NCBI RefSeq assembly: GCF_000499845.2
Contig: NC_023750.2
Coordinates: 29,065,652-29,129,651, forward strand
Length of the DNA stretch: 64,000 nucleotides
Source of the DNA: Phaseolus vulgaris
Taxonomy: Eukaryota > Streptophyta > Magnoliopsida > Fabales > Fabaceae
Direction of reading: 5' to 3'
The notes under the pieces are model-generated. The model was not told the DNA's origin, made no database searches, and worked only from the letters and a program-made list of their open reading frames with translations. The stretch's first letter is position 1. Each line of letters starts with the position of its first letter. Shown in pieces: positions 34,545-45,189 of this stretch. The position numbers were made by a program, and so were the translations under genes.

Positions 34545-35116
34545 TAATGAAATGATCATGAAACAACGTTTATATAAACTTTAAGAAAAAGGTTAAAACA
34601 GTTTGATCATTAATTGAAAACAGTTAAAATCATTTAAAAACAGTTTGGAATTGATAACAAAATTTTGTTGAACAAACAGTTCATTGATTTTAAAGCAAAG
34701 GGATTCATTTCTTTTTCTGTTAAGGACAACACACAAAACAACCAGCTCTTTTGTCAAAATAACCCATTGTTTTTGCCTCACAAAAAAGAAAAAATAAAAG
34801 TAAGCTTTTTCAAATCCTTTGAAAAACACTGAGCGCAATTCAATCGGTTGGCACGATTAATCAAGTGGATAAAAAACTTGTTGTAGTCACCAAACTTTAA
34901 ACAAAAGCTTTTTTAACTGATTGAAAGCACGAAAAAACTGACTAAAATTAAGATTTTAGAAAACACTTATTTCAAAAGAGATTAACTATCAAGCGAACTT
35001 GGATCAATACTAGATGTAAATTGACAACTCAAAATCTACTAAATAACACACACGTAGCAGCATATTCTTCAAGTCTTCAATGCAGATTTGGAAGTATCAA
35101 AACACCTTGGTCAACA
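34545..35116 (-). repeat. 5' LTR (U3 part) of SIRE-like derivative
   Basis: It matches 31498-32033 throughout (AGTTTGATCATTAATTGAAA; TTTTTCTGTTAAGGACAACA; GTAGTCACCAAACTTTAAAC) and ends GGTCAACA. A TATATAAA box on the minus strand lies at about 34549-34556. The R-U5 half is missing, replaced by the GC-richer insert. The five bases after it, GTTAG (35117-35121), match TTTAG at 29960-29964 in four of five positions. Confidence 0.75.
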
Positions 35117-35121
35117 GTTAG

Positions 35122-35245
35122 GGATTGTCCGGGTCATATTGCTATTAGATGGATCTTCAGAGGGAGCCATGGTGATTATATTGGTGTTTTATCTACTTAT
35201 CTAGGAATCAACAGTTATTTGTTATCTTGAGCCTTTTGCGACTAT
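35122..35245 (+). pseudogene. L1-type LINE RNase H, continuation
   Basis: The frame RDCPGHIAIRWIFRGSHGDY, then IGVLSTYLGIN, continues the RNase H domain begun at 29948. A second insertion, the outer CACTA, cuts it at 35246. Confidence 0.75.
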
Positions 35246-35485
35246 TACTAGTGCAGAAAAGGCCTTTTACAACGACTTTCTAGACTGATTACATGAGAAT
35301 CAGTATAAAAAAAGCGCGGTGAATTTTTTGTAAATATTTGGTACATATTACACCGGTTGGATAACCCAACCGATGTAATATACTGGTGTAATACTTATAT
35401 TTTTTAAAACTTTGTTGTTGTTGTTAGCATGGTATATTACACAGTGTTGGGCTATCAAACCGGTGTAATATATTTTTTTAACCTA
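35246..35485 (+). mobile_element. Outer CACTA element, left terminus and subterminal repeats
   Basis: TACTAGTGCAGAAAAGG at 35246 is the CACTAGTGCAGAAA-type inverted repeat with its first C changed to T. Inverted copies of a TTACACCGGTTGGRTA/TAACCCAACCGRTGTAATA motif follow (35349-35385 and 35433-35473). The element carries the transposase genes at 36340-38511 and 62408-63407. Its right end is outside the window or removed by the LTR at 63408. Confidence 0.75.
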
Positions 35486-36339
35486 TTTTCAAGCTCGCGC
35501 CTCATTGCTCATTCACTCTACTCTACTCTTTTTGCATCATTATGTTGCTTTGTCTTCCACCGCTACTGCTAATTCGTGTTACTCTTTATCTTCGTTTTCA
35601 TTGAGCCTCCATTTTTCTTGTGTGCCTCCATTTTTCTTCCTCCACTGTTGCCCCCAACTTCGTTTATCTCCTTTCCTTTGCCACTACCCATTCAAAAATT
35701 TCCTTCTTCTTCGCGGCCACTGGTCCTTCAATACGTTCGCGACCACCACTCTTCCTCTTTGGTGCCACTGTTCTTCCTCTTCGTTGCCACCAATCCTTCC
35801 GTCACTAGGCCTTCATAGTCGCACCACATTACACTTGTTTTGCGTTCACAATTCTGTCGTTCACGCTCTAATGTGAGTTTTTTATTTTCAAATATTGTAA
35901 TTTTTTTTAATTTGTAATTTTAGTTTTAATTTTAAATTTAAATTTAATTTTAGTTTTTGTTTTAATTTTAATTTTAATTATTAATTATTAATTTAGTTTT
36001 AATTATTTATAAAGATAATTTTGTTGCTGCCACATTGCTTTCACTACCGCCGCCACAACTCATCAGTTCACGCTCCTGGTTAGTTCTTTTGTTTTCAAAC
36101 ATGTTAACTTTAAATTTAAATATTAATTTAGTACAAATTTATTTATTTCGATTATTAGTTTTATTTGTATTTGAAATATACTTATGGTGTTGAATGTCTT
36201 GGTATTACGTCCAGGGGTAATCGACCCTAAAAAAATTGTAATGTGTTTTATAATGTATTGTGTTAGAAATATAGTGCTTTAATTTTTATATGTTGAACGC
36301 TTTGGTATTGGGTCCAGGGTTGATCACCACAATTGAAGA
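35486..36339 (+). other. Outer CACTA 5' region
   Basis: There is a pyrimidine-rich leader (35500-35870) whose open frames give only low-complexity S/F/L peptides, then AT-rich intron-like DNA. A roughly 40-bp motif (GTTGAATGTCTTGGTATTAC at 36189; GTTGAACGCTTTGGTATTGG at 36292) occurs twice, 103 bp apart. No N-terminal transposase exon comparable to 48289-49167 is seen, so the 5' part of TNP2 is missing. Confidence 0.5.
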
Positions 36340-38222
36340 AAATTGATTCTTTATTTCCTGAGTTTGGGAGTGATCCAAGAAACCTTAGACTTGGTCTTGC
36401 AACGAATGGTATGAATCCTTACGATAATTTAAGTAGCAAACATAGTTCGTGACCAGTTTTAGTCATTATTTGTAATTTTTCGTATTGGTTGTGTATTAAG
36501 AGAAAATATATGATGTTGTCTATGATGATATTAGGAACAAGACAACCTGGAAATGACATAGATGTTTACTTAAGTCCATTGATCGAAGACTTGAAGTTTT
36601 TATGGGATCAAAGTATTTGATGCATATGAGAATGTCAATTTCAATTCGCGGGCATTGCTATTTTGCACCATTAATGATTTTCTAGCATATGGGAATTTGA
36701 ACTGTTACAATGTTAAAGGACATAGTGCTTGCCCGATATGTGAAAAGAACACAAGTTACCATAAACTAAAACATGGGAGGAAAACTTCTTACATTAGGCA
36801 TGGAAGGTTTTTGAAATGTAATCACCCTTATTGTAGCTTAAAGAAAGCTTTTAATGGATCTCAGGAGGACAAAATTGCACCTCCACCCTTAATTGACGAG
36901 GAAGTGTACAACTGAGTCTACAATATGAATGTGACATTTTGAAAAACACAGAAGAAAAACATTGTGAAAAACATTTGGAAGAAGAAATCCATATTCTTTG
37001 AACTTCCATATTGGTCAAAGTTAGATGTTAGACATTGCATAGATGTAATGCATGTGGAAAAAAATGTGTGTGATAGTATAATTGGCACATTGTTGAATAA
37101 TAAAGGAAAGACAAAAAAATGGTATAAATGCTCGTAAAGATATAGTTGAGATGGGTGTTCGCTTGGAGTTGCAGCCACAACCTCATGGTAAACGAACATA
37201 TATTCCTCTAGCATGTCATACTTTTCCAAAATCTGAAAAGTTTAGTTTTTGCGGGTGTCTATGAGGAGTTAAGCAATGCATGAAGATATTCAAAGGGTAT
37301 GGAAGAATCCGTACCGTCTAGAAGCATCTATTATTGAGAGATACATTGCTGAGGAAGCAATTGAGTTTTTTACAACATATATGTCAGAAGTAGAAGCCAT
37401 AGGAATTCCAAAGTCCATGCATGAAGCAATGTGTGAAGGTAAAGGCACACGAGGTGTGAGGGTGGTTCAAAAAGACTGGCATGAAGTTCTCCAAGCATAT
37501 TTATATATTTTGAACAACATCAATGATGTTCTTCCTTATATAGATGCACACAAGATGTTGTTAAAGTTGACTGAGCATAGCAAGACCATCTTGAAATGGT
37601 TTAAAGACAAAATTGGTCTATAGGATTATGATATTTAGGAATTGAAATTGTTAGCATGAGGATCTAATTTTGATGTCATAACATGGACTGGGTACAATAT
37701 AAATATGGTGTCTTTTTATACAAAGACTAAAGATGAAAAAAATACTTTGCAGAATAGCGGTGCTACCTTTGAGGCAGAGTCTGTGCACTTTGCTAGTTCA
37801 AAAGACAATAAATCTATTGTGGCTACTCTAAGTTACTCTGGAGTAATTGAAGAAATCTGGGAGGTTGACTACGTCAAATTTAGAGTGCTTGTATTTAATT
37901 GTAAATAGGTCGATTGTAACACATGAGTGCATGTAAATGACTTGGGTTTTACTTTGGTTGATCTTACAAAGATAGTATGGAAGAAAGATCCTTTCATTAT
38001 GGCTTACCAAACAAAACAAGTTTTTTATGTGAAAGATATTTCTAATGAAAGGTTGTCAGTTGTCATACAGGGGAGAACTGAACATGATGTTCACCCACAA
38101 GATGACTCAAGGGTCCATTTTGTAGACAAATCTTCATTCTCAAGAAAATTACATCCTTTGAATGATGAAAATGATGTAAATGAAGTACATGCTACACGCC
38201 ATGATCACAATGAAGGAATATG
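36340..38222 (+). pseudogene. Outer CACTA transposase (TNP2-like), N-truncated and internally deleted
   Basis: Blocks in order: FPEFGSDPRNLRLGLATNGM; YMMLSMMILGTRQPGNDIDV; LFCTINDFLAYGNLN and CPICEKNTSYHKLKHGRKT (36655-36915); and FFELPYWSKLDVRHCIDVMH and VEKNVCDSIIGTLLN of the Transposase_21 catalytic region (36990-37100). Next comes a jump from FCGCL/GVKQ straight to KIFKGY near 37265-37300, which implies loss of roughly 100 codons. DUF4218-like RLEASIIERYIAEEAIEFF and DUF4216-like GVIEEIWEVDYVKF (37700-38130) follow. In-frame stops occur (for example at 36465, 36617, 36913, 37261, 37621 and 37906). The protein is dead but clearly of the En/Spm TNP2 family. Confidence 0.85.
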
Positions 38223-38349
38223 AGAGACCATTTTAACACTTCCACAATAGAAATCAAGTAGTTTATTATTAGCTTTTCTATTTAAAAATTTGTTTTATTT
38301 AATTAAATATATATCTTAAACATGCTTTTATTCTTTGTAGGTCGATCAC

Positions 38350-38634
38350 ATGGCTGAGTCATCAAGGAAGACTAAGGACCCTACACGACTGAGAAATCTT
38401 GTGATTAGGCGTATGGGTATTAATAAGGTTCCAATTCAAATAGACCCTCAGACTAGTAGGGCATCAGGCTCAATTTGTAAGTTATTTGAGAGTCTTAGCT
38501 CGATCTAAGGTATCTATCTTGATCCCTGACTGAGACCACGTATCAAAAGTAGACAAGAATCTCATCAGAAAGGATATTTGTGTAAGTTATTTATTTAAAT
38601 GTTATTAAATAATTTGTTTATTGAATTTACATTT
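38350..38634 (+). pseudogene. Outer CACTA ORF1, first exons (5' part of split gene)
   Basis: A TTCTTTGTAG acceptor-like site precedes an ATG at 38350. The peptide RKTKDPTRLRNLVIRRMGIN aligns with GPTRLKRLALRRAAGEKT of the inner CACTA ORF1 (46535 downward). The frame ends at 38508. The gypsy element begins at 38635 in the following intron or exon, and ORF1 continues at 62408 beyond it. Confidence 0.65.
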
Positions 38635-40194
38635 TGTTCATGCCGGTTGACTCGAAACGCCTTCGTGCGCCTACGCCACTCCCACGTCCAGAATCCTTAC
38701 GTTCGCACGCGCCTTTCCTGTGATGAACACCTGAAAACACAAAGACAAAGGGTGCCCTAGAGGTTGTTTGCACTCTGACACTCAAGTCAGTACTAGGGCT
38801 AGGAAACACCGAAATTGTGTAACTTGCTACTGTGTGTGTGTTTTGTGGCGCAAGTGCATTGCCTTTGTCAAGTTTTGTACCTTGCTATTTATAGACTAAA
38901 ACTAAGGGTTCCTCTTTACCCGAAATGGGATTTTTATGATGGGCAGGCCCATCACTGTTGTTACCTTACTCTTAGGATAACCTAGCACGTGGGGTCCTTA
39001 ATTAGAGTGCAACCTCTGGCGGTTGATCACCTGGGTGCCTCCTCGTGCACCTGATCTCTGGGGTCACCCGCCTCTAGGAGTGCCCTAGTTGTTCACGTGC
39101 CATGCATGCGGCTCACCCCTGGAATGCGACCCTCACGAGTCATATCTTTCCAGTGGCTCTACACTTCGTGTGACGCCTGAACGCGTCATCCACTCTACAC
39201 ACATGGACCCTCGTGATCTAGGCTTCTCCCTTACTGATAACTGGCGTGTGATCTGGGATCCACCTCTCGTGGCCCAGCTCTACTGTTTGGATTTCCGATG
39301 TCCGATCTGATGGAAGAGGGCCAAGCACATCTAACCATGAAAGCCAAAGCCCAACACTAGACCATGAAGAGCGTTTAGACCATGATGAGCGTCTAGCTAG
39401 AAGGATGGAGCGTCTAGGACGTGAAGAGGAAAGGCTACCCATGGAGCGTCTAGGAGGAGACCTAGACCGTCTAGGACCTATCACAAGGTCAATGGCTAAG
39501 CATATTCAAGCCCAATTGAATGAAGCCACGGATGGAAGAGAGAAAGCTTTGTACATGTTGCATAAAGGCCCATTAGGGGTGCTTAGTAATTAGAGTAGTG
39601 TAGAAAGCATAGTTGAGTGAAACATTCTAGAAACTCTCTAGGTTTGGCCGGTCATGAGCACATGGCACATGGCTTGGTGAATTGCATTTAATTTGGTTTT
39701 CATTTCATTAGGCATTAGCTTAAAACTTACGGCCAAGTAGCTTATAAATAGGGAGGCCTACACCTTGTATTTGCAAGTTTATTGTGAGTAAAGTTATGCT
39801 GCCATTTAGTGCTAAGCTTTGCTTCTCCCTAGAATTCTAGGCTCTAAACTTCATCTCCTTCACCTCTCCTTGGGTTGGCCGAACCTCCCTAGCTTCATAC
39901 ATATCATGCACATTCAAGATCAACACCACTCTTAGGAGGATCTTGCTCACACACCTTCATAGCTTCCGCACCACTTTTTCTTACATGATTCAAGAAGACC
40001 TTCATGAAATGCCATCACGATCTCTCCATACTGTCTAGTGGCACGTCGGTACATCTTGATGATCGATGTCTGACCACTCTTGGCTCCATGGCGCATGTGT
40101 TTTGCGAGATACTGTCCTACGCCGCTCGTGGGACCCGCTTACGTGGCACCAACATTACCAGTGGTCAGTCAACGCCCGGGGACTGGTCGGTACA
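38635..40194 (-). repeat. Gypsy 3' LTR, split by a solo LTR
   Basis: It begins TGTTCATGCCGGTTGACTC and ends GACTGGTCGGTACA. Without the inserted 710-bp solo LTR and its duplication it is 845 bp, against 837 bp for the partner at 61539-62375. By rough hand count over about 640 bp the two differ at some 7-8% of positions. Confidence 0.9.
39308..40017 (+). mobile_element. Solo LTR inserted in the gypsy 3' LTR
   Basis: A 710-bp segment TGATGGAAGAGGG...GAAATGCCATCA has perfect duplications CGATC at 39303-39307 and 40018-40022. The uninterrupted partner LTR (61539-62375) lacks it, which proves the insertion. A CTTATAAATAGGGAG TATA region lies at 39739-39753. Its start contains short repeats of GAGCGTCTAG and a 62-codon frame (39405-39593) with RLGPITRSMAKHIQ, which resembles the extreme C-terminus of Ty3/gypsy polyproteins. 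That suggests the parent's pol ran into its LTR; this last point is inference. Confidence 0.9.
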
Positions 40195-40761
40195 AAAGCC
40201 CACAGTCTCAAGCTGTAACTCGTTCAGCGAAGAGGCTAAGTCCTTGCCCTGTGTGACCTACGTGGCTCTGCGTGACAAGACGTAAATACTACCAAAGTGA
40301 CGTTTTTTTAGGCCTGTCTTATCTGTGCACACGTGTCTTTTGATCAACGGCTAGGGCTTAACGTCGCTTACGCTTCTTTGTTTGCTTTTAAACTTTCGAA
40401 AACGCACGCGTCAAATCACTCGTTCCATCATCCTCTGAAATTCTTGATTGTTTCGCCTTCTTCCTCAAGCATTCTCGCGTTCCTTCTACACATTCCTGCA
40501 CTTTCTCGTTATCCGCTCGTAGGTACAAACTCTGACTACCGTTCACACTTGTCTATTGATTCAGGTTCTAGATAACTGTCTGTGCTTCTTAATCTCTGTA
40601 TCGATCATCCTCTGTTTCTGGGTTTCCTTTCGAGTTTAGGTTCAAGAAACCCGAAACTCTGGGGGAGCTAACCCTTGTTATTGTAGTGTCGCGTTTACGT
40701 GCTCTACTTCTGCGCATTCGCATCCTTTATCTCTGTGTTTCCTCTGAAATTTGTACGCTGG
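40195..40761 (-). other. Gypsy internal region next to 3' LTR
   Basis: On the minus strand CTGTGGGCTTT before the LTR is a poor polypurine tract. The remainder is the 5' leader of the antisense ORF on the plus strand. No other coding content is seen. Confidence 0.5.
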
Positions 40762-41719
40762 TATGGTTTCGAGTGAAGAGAAACAGGCTAGAGTGATTGA
40801 GATCCTCACTCATATCCGCGGGATTTCCAGGGACGTGGGCACTTCTCGCCAGCACGCCCTTGCCCACTCTTTCTAATCCTGGGGTCGCGGTCCCTCTCGC
40901 CGCCGTCCAATCATCTCCCACCCCACTCCCCTGCAAGGGTAAAACGGTGGTGATCGAATCGGACGAGGACTCCTCCGAGGGGCCAAGCTCTAAAAGACCC
41001 AAACCTACGCCGGTGATGGTTTCCCACTCTTCCTCTACTAGTCGCTCTATTTCGCCCCGGGATCATGCGACCGACGTTCCCCTGCTCCCTAACCTTGGTG
41101 GAACTGGTGCTTCTACTCCCCCTGTCCTTGAGCTTCCCCTTGTCCTACAGCACGCCATCAAGGACTTCCAACAAGGGGTGACTGCAGACTCGGATGAGGC
41201 CGCTGCGAGGGAGAGACTGGGCTTCAGTTTTGGGGCTCTTCTTGCTCAGTCCGACGCTCTACTAACCAGGGCCGAGTCAGGGGAAACCTCTTTGCTGGCT
41301 CGCTCGTTTGCTGCCCGCGAGGCTACTCTGAGAGAGGAGTTGGTCCATCTCTCGAAGCTACTTCATGCCAAGCCCGAGAAGTTACTGAACTGGAGGCAAG
41401 AGTTTTGTCCATGTGGATTCGGGTCTTCGAGCTAGAGGAGGCTAATGAGGTGTCCCAGTTCAAAATTATAGAGCTTGAACGAAGGTCCATCAGTTGCGAG
41501 GCACAACTGGGTCGAGTGGAGGCCGAACTTCATTAACAAGCTAAAAGGTTTGAAGAAGCTGAGGCTGAACTGACCGAAGATGTTCTCGATGCTCATGATG
41601 AGGGATTCAGAGACGTTCTTGCTCAAGTTGTTTGCGCATACCCTGGAATGGATATTGCGCCCTTGACTGTATCAAACCGTGTTGAAAACAGGCAGATCGT
41701 TCCAAGGGTCCTTCCTTGA
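40762..41719 (+). pseudogene. Antisense extra ORF (aORF) of the gypsy element, coiled-coil protein
   Basis: This ORF runs opposite to gag-pol, between truncated pol and the 3' LTR. ATG at 40762 (MVSSEEKQARVIEILTHIR) shifts frame near 40870. It continues as a Ser/Pro-rich part with IESDEDSSEGPSSKRPKP and a helical region (AARERLGFSFGALLAQSDAL; FAAREATLREELVHLSKL). A second shift comes near 41385, then a heptad-like coiled coil (ELEARVLSMWIRVFELEEAN) and one in-frame TAA at 41534. The ending contains DEGFRDVLAQVVCAYPGMDI and stops at 41719. Extra ORFs in antisense orientation are described for Tat-type gypsy elements, some matching a Putative gypsy type transposon domain. Function is unknown. 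The lesions make this copy inactive. Confidence 0.65.
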
Positions 41720-41867
41720 TTTGTATTTGGTTGACAAACAAACTCTTTGCTATCTATCTACAACTTTACTTTCGAACACATAGTTATTTATTTCTAAGAA
41801 GACAACTACTTTTTGACTTGGATAACTGCTAAATCATGGTGCTTGGCACCAAAATGTTTCTCTTATC

Positions 41868-42600
41868 ATTCTATTGTATGTTCCCCTAATCGTGAGGAGG
41901 GGTTTTAACTGTGTGCTAGGTCGTTCCTCCTTGGCGCTCTTGCTTCAAAGGAGAGGTGTTCTTTACGAACCTACTTCTCTACTTCCGAGGCCTCTAATCG
42001 CAAGGGGAACAAACTCTCAATTGACCTCGGCTTCACTCAAAGGCACAGAGGATTTATCTTGTGAATTATTTCGTTTTACCTTGGCATTTTCACTCAAGAG
42101 GGGAAATGTTCTCTTACGAACCTACCTCTCCGCTCACGAGACTTCTAACGCAAGGGAAACTAATTCTTGATTGACCTCGGCTTCGCTCAAAGGCGATGAG
42201 GATTTAACTAAAGAACTACTAACCGACCTCGGCTTCGCTCAAGGGCGAGGAGGATTTAACTGAAGAACTATTAACTGACCTCAGCTTCGCTCGAGGGCGA
42301 GGAGGATTTAACTTGCGTACCATTTCGTTTAACCCTGGCGTTTTCACTTGTGAGGGGAGATGTTCTATCGTGAACCTACCTCTCAACTCACGAGACTTCT
42401 AACGCCGAGGGAACAAGCTTTTAACAGACCTCGGTTTCACTCAAAGGCGCGGAGGATTTTTCTCAGAAACCTTTTCGGTTAACCTTGGCATTTTCACTCG
42501 AGAGGGGAAGTGTTCTCTCACGAACCTACCTCTCTACTCACGAGACTTCTAACACACCGGAAACAAGTTCATAACTGAATTGTACATAACTCAAGAAAAT
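41868..42600 (-). repeat. Tandem-repeat array in gypsy 3' untranslated region
   Basis: The motif ACGAACCTACCTCTC...CTCACGAGACTTCTAAC recurs at about 41968, 42115, 42372 and 42520. Intervals are 147-148 bp, plus one longer interval that holds two extra copies of a roughly 55-bp submotif (GACCTCGGCTTCGCTCAAGG...GAGGATTTAAC). It lies between truncated pol and the antisense ORF. Hypervariable tandem repeats at this site are typical of Tat/Ogre elements and can seed satellite DNA. Confidence 0.8.
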
Positions 42601-43407
42601 ATTTCAATCGAAACTTATCTGGTGACCTCATAAAAAAAAACCCTTGTAAGGGAAAAAGAGTGTCCTCTAATACCATGTACAATACTCCTGCTTAACTGAA
42701 ATAAAACTTGAAGTCGGCTGCATTCCATGTGCAAGGAACCGAGCCCTGCTTCAGCGCCTCAAGCCTGCATGCTTCGTCTCGAGGGTCTCTGTTCTTCTGG
42801 GAGAATCGGTCCGCACGGGAGAGACCGGACGTGAAACTAGTGTGGTTGCCTTCCTTAGTACCTGGTGTTTCTCTCTAGACCCTTGGCATACTCTGCTTCC
42901 CCTGTGGGTAAGACCTTGAAACTGATCTTGTTTCTGTCCGAGGGCCGAACCGATCGCCTGGTCGATCATCACTGGGTACCTCAGTTCTGGATTCCACTAT
43001 CTTTTCGACCGGGGTTTGCCCTGTTTGGCCGGGGACATTGCTTAGGTTGGAGTCCTTCTCTCTAATCTCTCTTTCCCTGGGGTTGCCAAGCGGATCAGAT
43101 TTGGTTATGCGGGCGATTCCTGCTATGGTCCTGTCGGGTTTGGCGTGACTGACCTTGGGCAGGGGGACCCCCTCAGTGTACGGTGGTCCATTGGTGACCA
43201 TAGATACCCCTCACCTTGTTTTGAGGCTGTTCTCATAGCATCGCTTGGCCTCCTTTTGATCTGATTTGATGGTAATCACCTTTCCTGTCAAGTCCGACAG
43301 CTTCATCTTCATGTGTCTTGTCGATGGCACCGCCCCTAACCTATTCAGCGTTGGTCTACCCAACAACATGTTATAAGCAGAGGAGGCGTTGACGACAAGG
43401 TACGTGA
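42601..43407 (-). pseudogene. Gypsy protease end and truncated pol
   Basis: On the minus strand, from the CACTA insertion point: TYLVVNASSAYNMLLGRPTL, then NRLGAVPSTRHMKMKL, IKSDQKEAKRCYENSL and a stop near 43211. The linker NGPPYTEGVPLPKVSHAKPD follows. In complete Tat elements RT, RNase H and integrase come next. Here similarity ends by about 42875 in low-complexity sequence, so pol is deleted. The retropepsin N-terminal part is on the other side of the CACTA at 49992-50505. Confidence 0.7.
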
Positions 43408-43425
43408 TGCCACTAGCGCAGAAAT

Positions 43426-43760
43426 GTAAAATAAATGCGGCTATTTTACATTTACAAATGCGGTTATAGAACTGCATTTGATTAGCACGCATTCGTAAAT
43501 CGGAGATATACAAATGCGGTCATAGAACCGCATTTATAAATTAGATTTTCAAATGCGGTTATTTAAAATAACCGCATTTGTATATTATTCTGAATGAGGG
43601 ATGAGGGTTTAGGGGTTTAAGATTTACGAATGCGGTCTTGGTAATAATCGCATTCGTAAATCACATTTACGAATGCGGTTTTGGTAAATGACCGCATTTG
43701 TAAATAGGTAAATCACATTTACAAATGCGGTTTTGGTAAATGACCGCATTTGTAAATAGT
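43426..43760. repeat. Subterminal repeats, left end of inner CACTA
   Basis: Roughly ten copies of AAATGCGGTT/AACCGCATTT, most within TTTACAAATGCGGTT, stand in alternating orientation. They are likely binding sites for the element-encoded TNP1-type protein, by analogy with En/Spm. Confidence 0.8.
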
Positions 43761-43934
43761 GTTTTTTTTTTTAAAGTGCAGTTTGTATTGTGCATAAACC
43801 ATATAAATTAATAACCTGCATAATGATCAAACCCAGCCAGACAAATACAGAAATATAGTAATCAATTGAGATCATCAAAATGTACATTTACAAGTAATCA
43901 AATTACATATACATAAAACCACTATTGTTTACCT

Positions 43935-44061
43935 ATGCTAGAGTTATAAAAATTTATGAAATATGTGGACCAAGAATCTCTAACATATGAAATGCCTTCC
44001 TCATTCATTGGTGTTTCTTCTGTGAATAACTGCATTGCAAAGTTGACATAAATTAGTTTTT

Positions 44062-44112
<51 letters not shown>

Positions 44113-45127
44113 CAAGAATTATACAAATGATTTAACATATATAGTACCTCTTTCCAACCAGTTTTAACACCTAGTCTTATAATGGTAATCATCCATTGCA
44201 TAATGTAATAGCCACACTCATAGCTTCCTGGTTGTTTATTACACTATAATTCAATAAAAAGTAATATGTTAGTATATTGATAAACAATGATAATAGAGAA
44301 AGAAAAAAATTACAAACCTTTATTCTTATCCACTTCAAATTATTTGAACTTGATTGACCTTTTAGGATGTTATATCCACACCATGAACTGGTTAATACAA
44401 AAAACCTCGTTAGTAGATGGTTAATTAGTAACATATACAAAGTTCAGTTTATAATGTACTTACGTATCAATGATATCCTTAAATTTTGTGGGAATCTTCT
44501 TGCGTAGGGAACAGAACCACACAGCAGTCTTATCAACCATTGATAAGACAAGTAACTGCCAATGATGCCTATATCATCAATGAAAAGAGTTAGTAAATAT
44601 TTAAAACATGAAATAATAATAATTGATGACATATAATTAAACTTACTCATTAATATAAGGGCATAAATAAATTTGTTTTCCCTCTTTTTCCAGGGTGTTA
44701 GTGATGTATGCTTGAGTCTCAGATGAGTTTGGTCCAACGGGATTAGTATATGCAGGATCTAAGAATCCATACATATTTTCCTTCCCCTCAGTGATACAGA
44801 CTCTATGCAAAAACCTACAAGTTTTTAGTGAAAGTATAATCAATAATAATTTAACATAAAGTAAATTGAATAATAGGTAAAGATACTTACATCATAAAAA
44901 AATGAATTATACTTATATTGAGCTCCTGTTTCCTAGATATAAATTCTGATAAATCTGTGTTGTAAATCATCAGTGGCAGTTCAGTGTTTATTTGAAAAAA
45001 TGTATCATCCCACGGAACTGGAAAAGGTTCATTGCCAATCTGACTAGCAATGAGACGTAAGGAAGCTAGAGGATCGTCAACTGGAACCTCACGCTTCTTT
45101 TCCGGACTTGGTGGCCGAAAAGGTTTC
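43935..45127 (-). pseudogene. Ulp1-like (C48) cysteine protease domain at the C-terminus of inner CACTA ORF1
   Basis: Several minus-strand exons with GT-AG borders. They include about 44893-45127 (PFRPPSPEKKREVPVDDPLA), 44646-44817 (FLHRVCITEG, SSETQAYITNTLEKEGKQIY), 44462-44573 (HHWQLLVLSMVDKTAVWFCS), 44317-44391, 44148-44243 (CNKQPGSYECGYYIMQWM) and an end exon near 43935-44035. The catalytic His (HHW), Gln (QPG) and Cys (ECGYY) of Ulp1-type SUMO/ubiquitin-like proteases are present. The position of the usual Asp (LDSL-like) reads WFCSL, so the triad lacks it. Exon borders are by eye, and the domain may be catalytically weak. It is fused to or follows the Transposase_24-like part of ORF1. 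A (TA)n run at 44063-44108 lies in an intron. Confidence 0.7.
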
Positions 45128-45189
45128 TACAAGATAAACAACATTTGTATTAAATTATATGTAATATATAAATATAAATAAAAATAATA

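Larger units (their letters stand above)
29965..35116 (-). mobile_element. SIRE-like copia derivative lacking gag and pol, inserted in a LINE
   Basis: The outer limits are set by TG/CA termini, the near-matching 5-bp flanks TTTAG/GTTAG, and continuity of the LINE RNase H frame across the insert (IDGDF before, RDCPGHIAI after). The interior holds only a polypurine tract, the env-position ORF and about 0.4 kb resembling the leader of that ORF. No Gag, protease, integrase or RT motifs were found, so the element was built or decayed by large deletion. Confidence 0.75.

Noticed and set aside
35505..35876. 123-codon plus-strand ORF and overlapping frames
   Set aside because: Low-complexity Ser/Phe/Leu/His translation of the pyrimidine-rich leader of the outer CACTA; no domain.
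42865..43065. Plus-strand 66-codon ORF
   Set aside because: Opposite strand of the gypsy protease-pol linker; no recognised feature.
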